A stretch of 8,293 bases of DNA from Desulfobacterales bacterium (lineage in GTDB: Bacteria > Desulfobacterota > Desulfobacteria > Desulfobacterales > JAUCGF01): positions 1 to 8,293 of the forward strand of contig JAOZRC010000213.1 of assembly GCA_029940345.1 (NCBI GenBank). Reading direction: 5' to 3'. The notes under the pieces are model-generated. The model worked only from the letters and a program-made list of their open reading frames with translations. It did not search any database and was not told the DNA's origin. The translations under genes were made by a program, and so were the position numbers. Shown here in pieces: positions 6,375 through 8,293 of this stretch. Every line of letters starts with the position of its first letter. The stretch's first letter is position 1.

Positions 6375-7484
6375 ATGAAACTAAAAAAAGAATATATCAT
6401 TCTGCCTGTTATTATTGTCGCACTGGTTTTATATTTAGTTCTGCATAAATCCAATCGCACCAATTACACATTGCCTCAACCAGACAAAGTGACGGCTAAA
6501 CAAATTAATAAAATTGAAATCAAAAAAGGTGATAATACCGTTGTACTGAATAAAAAGGATGACGCCTGGTATATTGGCGAAAAAGCTTTTCCGTCTGATT
6601 CTTCGAAAACAGGTAAAATGGTGGATGTGATTGCGGATCTAACTCTATCGACATTGGTTTCCGAATCGAAAAACTATACGCGCTATGAGTTAGACAACCC
6701 GCAAAAAATTACAGTCAATGCTTGGGAAGGAACCACCTTGCGCCGCGCCTTTGATTTGGGTAAAGCCGCCGCCACTTTTCAACACACGTTCGTAAAATTA
6801 GCGGACAACCCGAATGTGTATCATGCCAGGGGCAATTTTCGTTCAACCTTTGATCAGACGGTCAGTGATCTCAGGGATAAAACAGTGTTGTCCTTTAAAA
6901 AAGATGCAATCACCGAAATTACCGTTACGCAGGATAAAACAACCATACGGTTGAAACTGAAGGAAATTGACGACCCATCGGTGCCGGCCGCAAAAGACAA
7001 AAATGACAAACCGATTGAAGGTGAAAAACCGGCTAAGGATGTAAAAGCAGCGCAGCCGACTCCCAAAATAAAGATATGGGAGAGTGCGGATGGCCAAAAA
7101 GTAAACGAAAATGAGATCAACGGCCTGCTGACGATGCTGTCCGAATACGAATGTAAAGCCTATATTGAGGGGCAAAATAAAGATGATCTTACCAACCCGC
7201 TCACCGTGGTGACGTTGAAAGACGCCGAAGAACATACAATAGCACTTTTTACCAAAACGGATAAAGACGTGAAAAACACACCGGCCGTTTCATCTGCCAA
7301 TGCGTATCCCTTTTTTCTGGATGATACAAAAGTTGAAAATTTGAAGAAAAAAATCGACGCGTTGATTAAAAAGGAGCCTTCTTCCAAAGATAATAAATCA
7401 GCAGAGGTAGAGAAATCGGTAACAGGAGAAAAAGTTTCTGAAGGTGCAAAAACACCGGACGAAGATAAAACATCTGAAGAATAG
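6375..7484 (+). CDS. DUF4340 domain-containing membrane-anchored protein
   Basis: This 369-residue protein starts with a basic MKLKKE and one hydrophobic helix (about 7-23), so it is anchored with most of the chain outside the cytoplasm. The DUF4340 character shows in YELDNPQKITVNAW (104-117), FDLGKAA (126-132) and VYHARGNFRSTFDQ (148-161) followed by DLRDKTVLSF (165-174). The chain appears internally duplicated. Residues about 44-160 resemble about 178-325: compare INKIEIKKGDNTVVLNKKDDAW with ITEITVTQDKTTIRLKLKE, and NPQKITV with NPLTVVT. A charged insert (about 200-230) splits the second copy, and a Lys/Glu/Ser-rich tail (about 334-369) ends the protein. It follows the GldG-like gene by 35 nt with its own AAAGGTGAT site. 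DUF4340 genes are regular neighbours of GldG-like genes. The function is unknown; accessory protein of the transporter is inferred from context. Confidence 0.9.
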   Translation: MKLKKEYIILPVIIVALVLYLVLHKSNRTNYTLPQPDKVTAKQINKIEIKKGDNTVVLNKKDDAWYIGEKAFPSDSSKTGKMVDVIADLTLSTLVSESKNYTRYELDNPQKITVNAWEGTTLRRAFDLGKAAATFQHTFVKLADNPNVYHARGNFRSTFDQTVSDLRDKTVLSFKKDAITEITVTQDKTTIRLKLKEIDDPSVPAAKDKNDKPIEGEKPAKDVKAAQPTPKIKIWESADGQKVNENEINGLLTMLSEYECKAYIEGQNKDDLTNPLTVVTLKDAEEHTIALFTKTDKDVKNTPAVSSANAYPFFLDDTKVENLKKKIDALIKKEPSSKDNKSAEVEKSVTGEKVSEGAKTPDEDKTSEE

Positions 7485-7612
7485 TTTTGACTTTAAATCA
7501 GTATGGCCAAAAAGTAGTTTGCACTTTAAAATGACGCGCTATTATAGGGCTTCATACCCATGCGAAAACAATAATTCATGCACTTCGGATATGAATTCTG
7601 GGATGTATCTCC

Positions 7613-7660
7613 AGATAATTGTTGTCAATAAAATCCGTTAGAATCAGAAAGCAATTATCT
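7613..7660. repeat. 9-bp inverted repeat with 30-nt loop
   Basis: AGATAATTG (7613-7621) and CAATTATCT (7652-7660) are exact reverse complements. The arms are AT-rich and the loop is long. A T-rich stretch (CTGTTTTTTG) comes only 9 nt later, so it is at best a weak terminator candidate for the operon about 130 nt upstream. Confidence 0.4.
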
Positions 7661-7724
7661 TTGCCCACTGTTTTTTGATGAAACGGTAGGCATTGCCAAC
7701 AAAGGCAGATACAAACATGTTTTC

Positions 7725-7897
7725 GTATCCTATTCAAAAATCATGGCCAATGCAGTTCCGGAGTGTCAAAATTATGTTTTTCGCGTATGGCTGGAATCGT
7801 GGAACAACACGTTAAATTTGCGAAAGACCGTTCCGCTCCGGTCTGCTTAACTTTCGCACTCCATGATTACGATTACCATTGAATTTGAATAAGATAC
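7725..7897. mobile_element. MITE-like inverted-repeat element, copy 1 (173 bp)
   Basis: The left end reads GTATCCTATTCAAAAAT (7725-7741). The right end reads AATTTGAATAAGATAC (7882-7897), whose reverse complement GTATCTTATTCAAATT matches the left end at most positions. Both ends recur in a second element at 8095-8180. The flanks ATGTTTTC (7717-7724) and ATATTTTC (7898-7905) agree at seven of eight positions and could be an old target duplication. No coding capacity is visible, so movement would need a transposase supplied elsewhere. It encloses a second inverted repeat at 7757-7862. MITE-like is an inference from structure; an extragenic palindrome family is the alternative. Confidence 0.65.
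7757..7862. repeat. Nested inverted repeat with GGAGTG...CACTCC ends and a GC-rich hairpin
   Basis: The ends GGAGTGTCAAAATTA and, as reverse complement, GGAGTGCGAAAGTTA agree at 12 of 15 positions. The right part folds strongly. GCGAAAG (7820-7826) pairs with CTTTCGC (7851-7857), and ACCG (7827-7830) pairs with CGGT (7839-7842), leaving a bulge at 7843-7850. The opening TTCCGGAGTG (7756-7765) equals bases 1-10 of the window. This unit may have inserted into the surrounding 173-bp element, which would explain why copy 1 is twice the length of copy 2. Confidence 0.55.
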
Positions 7898-7937
7898 ATA
7901 TTTTCCGACGATACCCACCCTTGTATTATTGGCCCAT

Positions 7938-7953
7938 GCCTTAATTTTAAGGC
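7938..7953. repeat. 16-bp perfect palindrome between the two elements
   Basis: GCCTTAA, TT and TTAAGGC form a perfect inverted repeat with a very tight loop. It lacks a following T run on either strand and is far from the operon end, so a terminator role is doubtful. No function can be assigned. Confidence 0.35.
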
Positions 7954-8094
7954 TAAACGCTGATCGCCAGTTGTAATTGTTATCCGAATATGCTAATTGT
8001 AATCATACTTAGATATTCGTTATTTGCCTCAAGACTCGTTTATCAAAATGTAAAGTGCGCAGCGCTTTGAAACTGAAAAAGTTTAAACTATATT

Positions 8095-8180
8095 GTATCC
8101 TGTTCAAAAATTATGGTTTCGGGTGTCAGGGGCAGGGCATTGCCACTGAAACCGGATAGTATCAGATTTGAATAAGATAC
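8095..8180. mobile_element. MITE-like inverted-repeat element, copy 2 (86 bp)
   Basis: The left end GTATCCTGTTCAAAAAT (8095-8111) differs from copy 1 at one base in 17. The right end ATTTGAATAAGATAC (8166-8180) is identical to copy 1 over 15 bases. The ends are imperfect reverse complements of each other. Inside, GGTTTC (8115-8120) pairs with GAAACC (8148-8153), and GGCA (8131-8134) with TGCC (8141-8144), so the centre can form a hairpin. The flanks AAACTATATT (8085-8094) and AAACTATTTG (8181-8190) agree at eight of ten positions, compatible with a diverged target duplication. There is no coding capacity. Confidence 0.65.
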
Positions 8181-8277
8181 AAACTATTTGTTACTTGGTC
8201 ATAACTTCGGCCATTTGCCAGATTTGTAACGTATTCTTTTAGAGCCTGTTTGGAAAGTCGTGATCGAAGCGAAAAAG

Positions 8278-8293
8278 TGTGGGAGCGAGGGCT
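8278..8293. repeat. REP-like sequence cut by the window edge
   Basis: TGTGGGAGCGAGGGCT resembles the head of the REP palindromes well known in Pseudomonas (TGTGGGAGCGGGCTTGCCCG), which are spread by REP-associated tyrosine transposases. The second half of any palindrome would lie beyond the window, so the hairpin cannot be verified. The preceding GAGCCTGTTTGGAAAG (8243-8258) also looks like the terminal repeat of some IS5-family elements, so an insertion sequence edge is an alternative. Confidence 0.3.

Larger units (their letters stand above)
7485..8293. other. Gene-free, repeat-rich region downstream of the ABC operon
   Basis: These 809 bases contain no reading frame with a credible start, ribosome binding site or recognisable protein. 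No clear intrinsic terminator follows the DUF4340 gene. The region holds an IR at 7613-7660, two related inverted-repeat elements (7725-7897 and 8095-8180) with a decayed trace at about 7689-7712, a nested inverted repeat (7757-7862), a short palindrome (7938-7953), a small hairpin with one G-T pair at 8052-8068, and a REP-like sequence at the window edge. Confidence 0.75.

Noticed and set aside
7485..7535. Possible terminator directly after the DUF4340 gene
   Set aside because: Only a 5-bp AAAGT/ACTTT pairing could be found, with no stable stem and no proper T run.
7444..7641. 65-codon plus-strand reading frame after the DUF4340 gene
   Set aside because: It starts inside the DUF4340 gene in another frame, has no ribosome binding site and no recognisable protein features.

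Overview
The window holds one minus-strand metabolic gene, one plus-strand four-gene transport operon, and repeat-rich intergenic DNA at both ends. The protein families and moderate base composition point to an anaerobic bacterium, most likely a sulfate-reducing Desulfobacterota (Desulfobacteraceae-like). That placement is an inference from gene content. No rRNA, tRNA, CRISPR array or complete transposase gene is visible.

Layout. Positions 1-57 are a perfect long hairpin. A second perfect hairpin (212-242) sits just past the stop codon of a minus-strand tungsten aldehyde:ferredoxin oxidoreductase (252-1988). An AT-rich divergent intergenic region (1989-2454) carries a good sigma70-like promoter for the oxidoreductase and several small palindromes before the operon. 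The plus-strand operon follows: an ABC ATPase (2455-3393), an ABC-2 type permease (3405-4109), a GldG-like auxiliary protein (4120-6339) and a DUF4340 protein (6375-7484). The gaps are 11, 10 and 35 nt and each gene has its own ribosome binding site. The last 809 bases have no convincing gene. They hold a cluster of related short inverted-repeat elements (7725-7897, 8095-8180 and a decayed trace near 7689-7712), a nested inverted repeat, and a REP-like sequence cut by the window edge.

How the genes work together. The four plus-strand genes form the GldA-GldF-GldG-DUF4340 type ABC system. A cytoplasmic ATPase drives a six-helix permease, and two membrane-anchored proteins with large presumably extracytoplasmic domains complete it. 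The name comes from Bacteroidetes gliding motility, but the same cassette occurs in many non-gliding bacteria where its substrate is unknown. The oxidoreductase is divergently transcribed, and nothing in the sequence ties it functionally to the transporter.

Two likely start codons differ from the longest open frames. The ATPase is called from ATG 2455 rather than TTG 2440, and the GldG-like gene from ATG 4120 rather than an upstream ATG inside the permease gene. The most unusual material is the repeat cluster at the right end.
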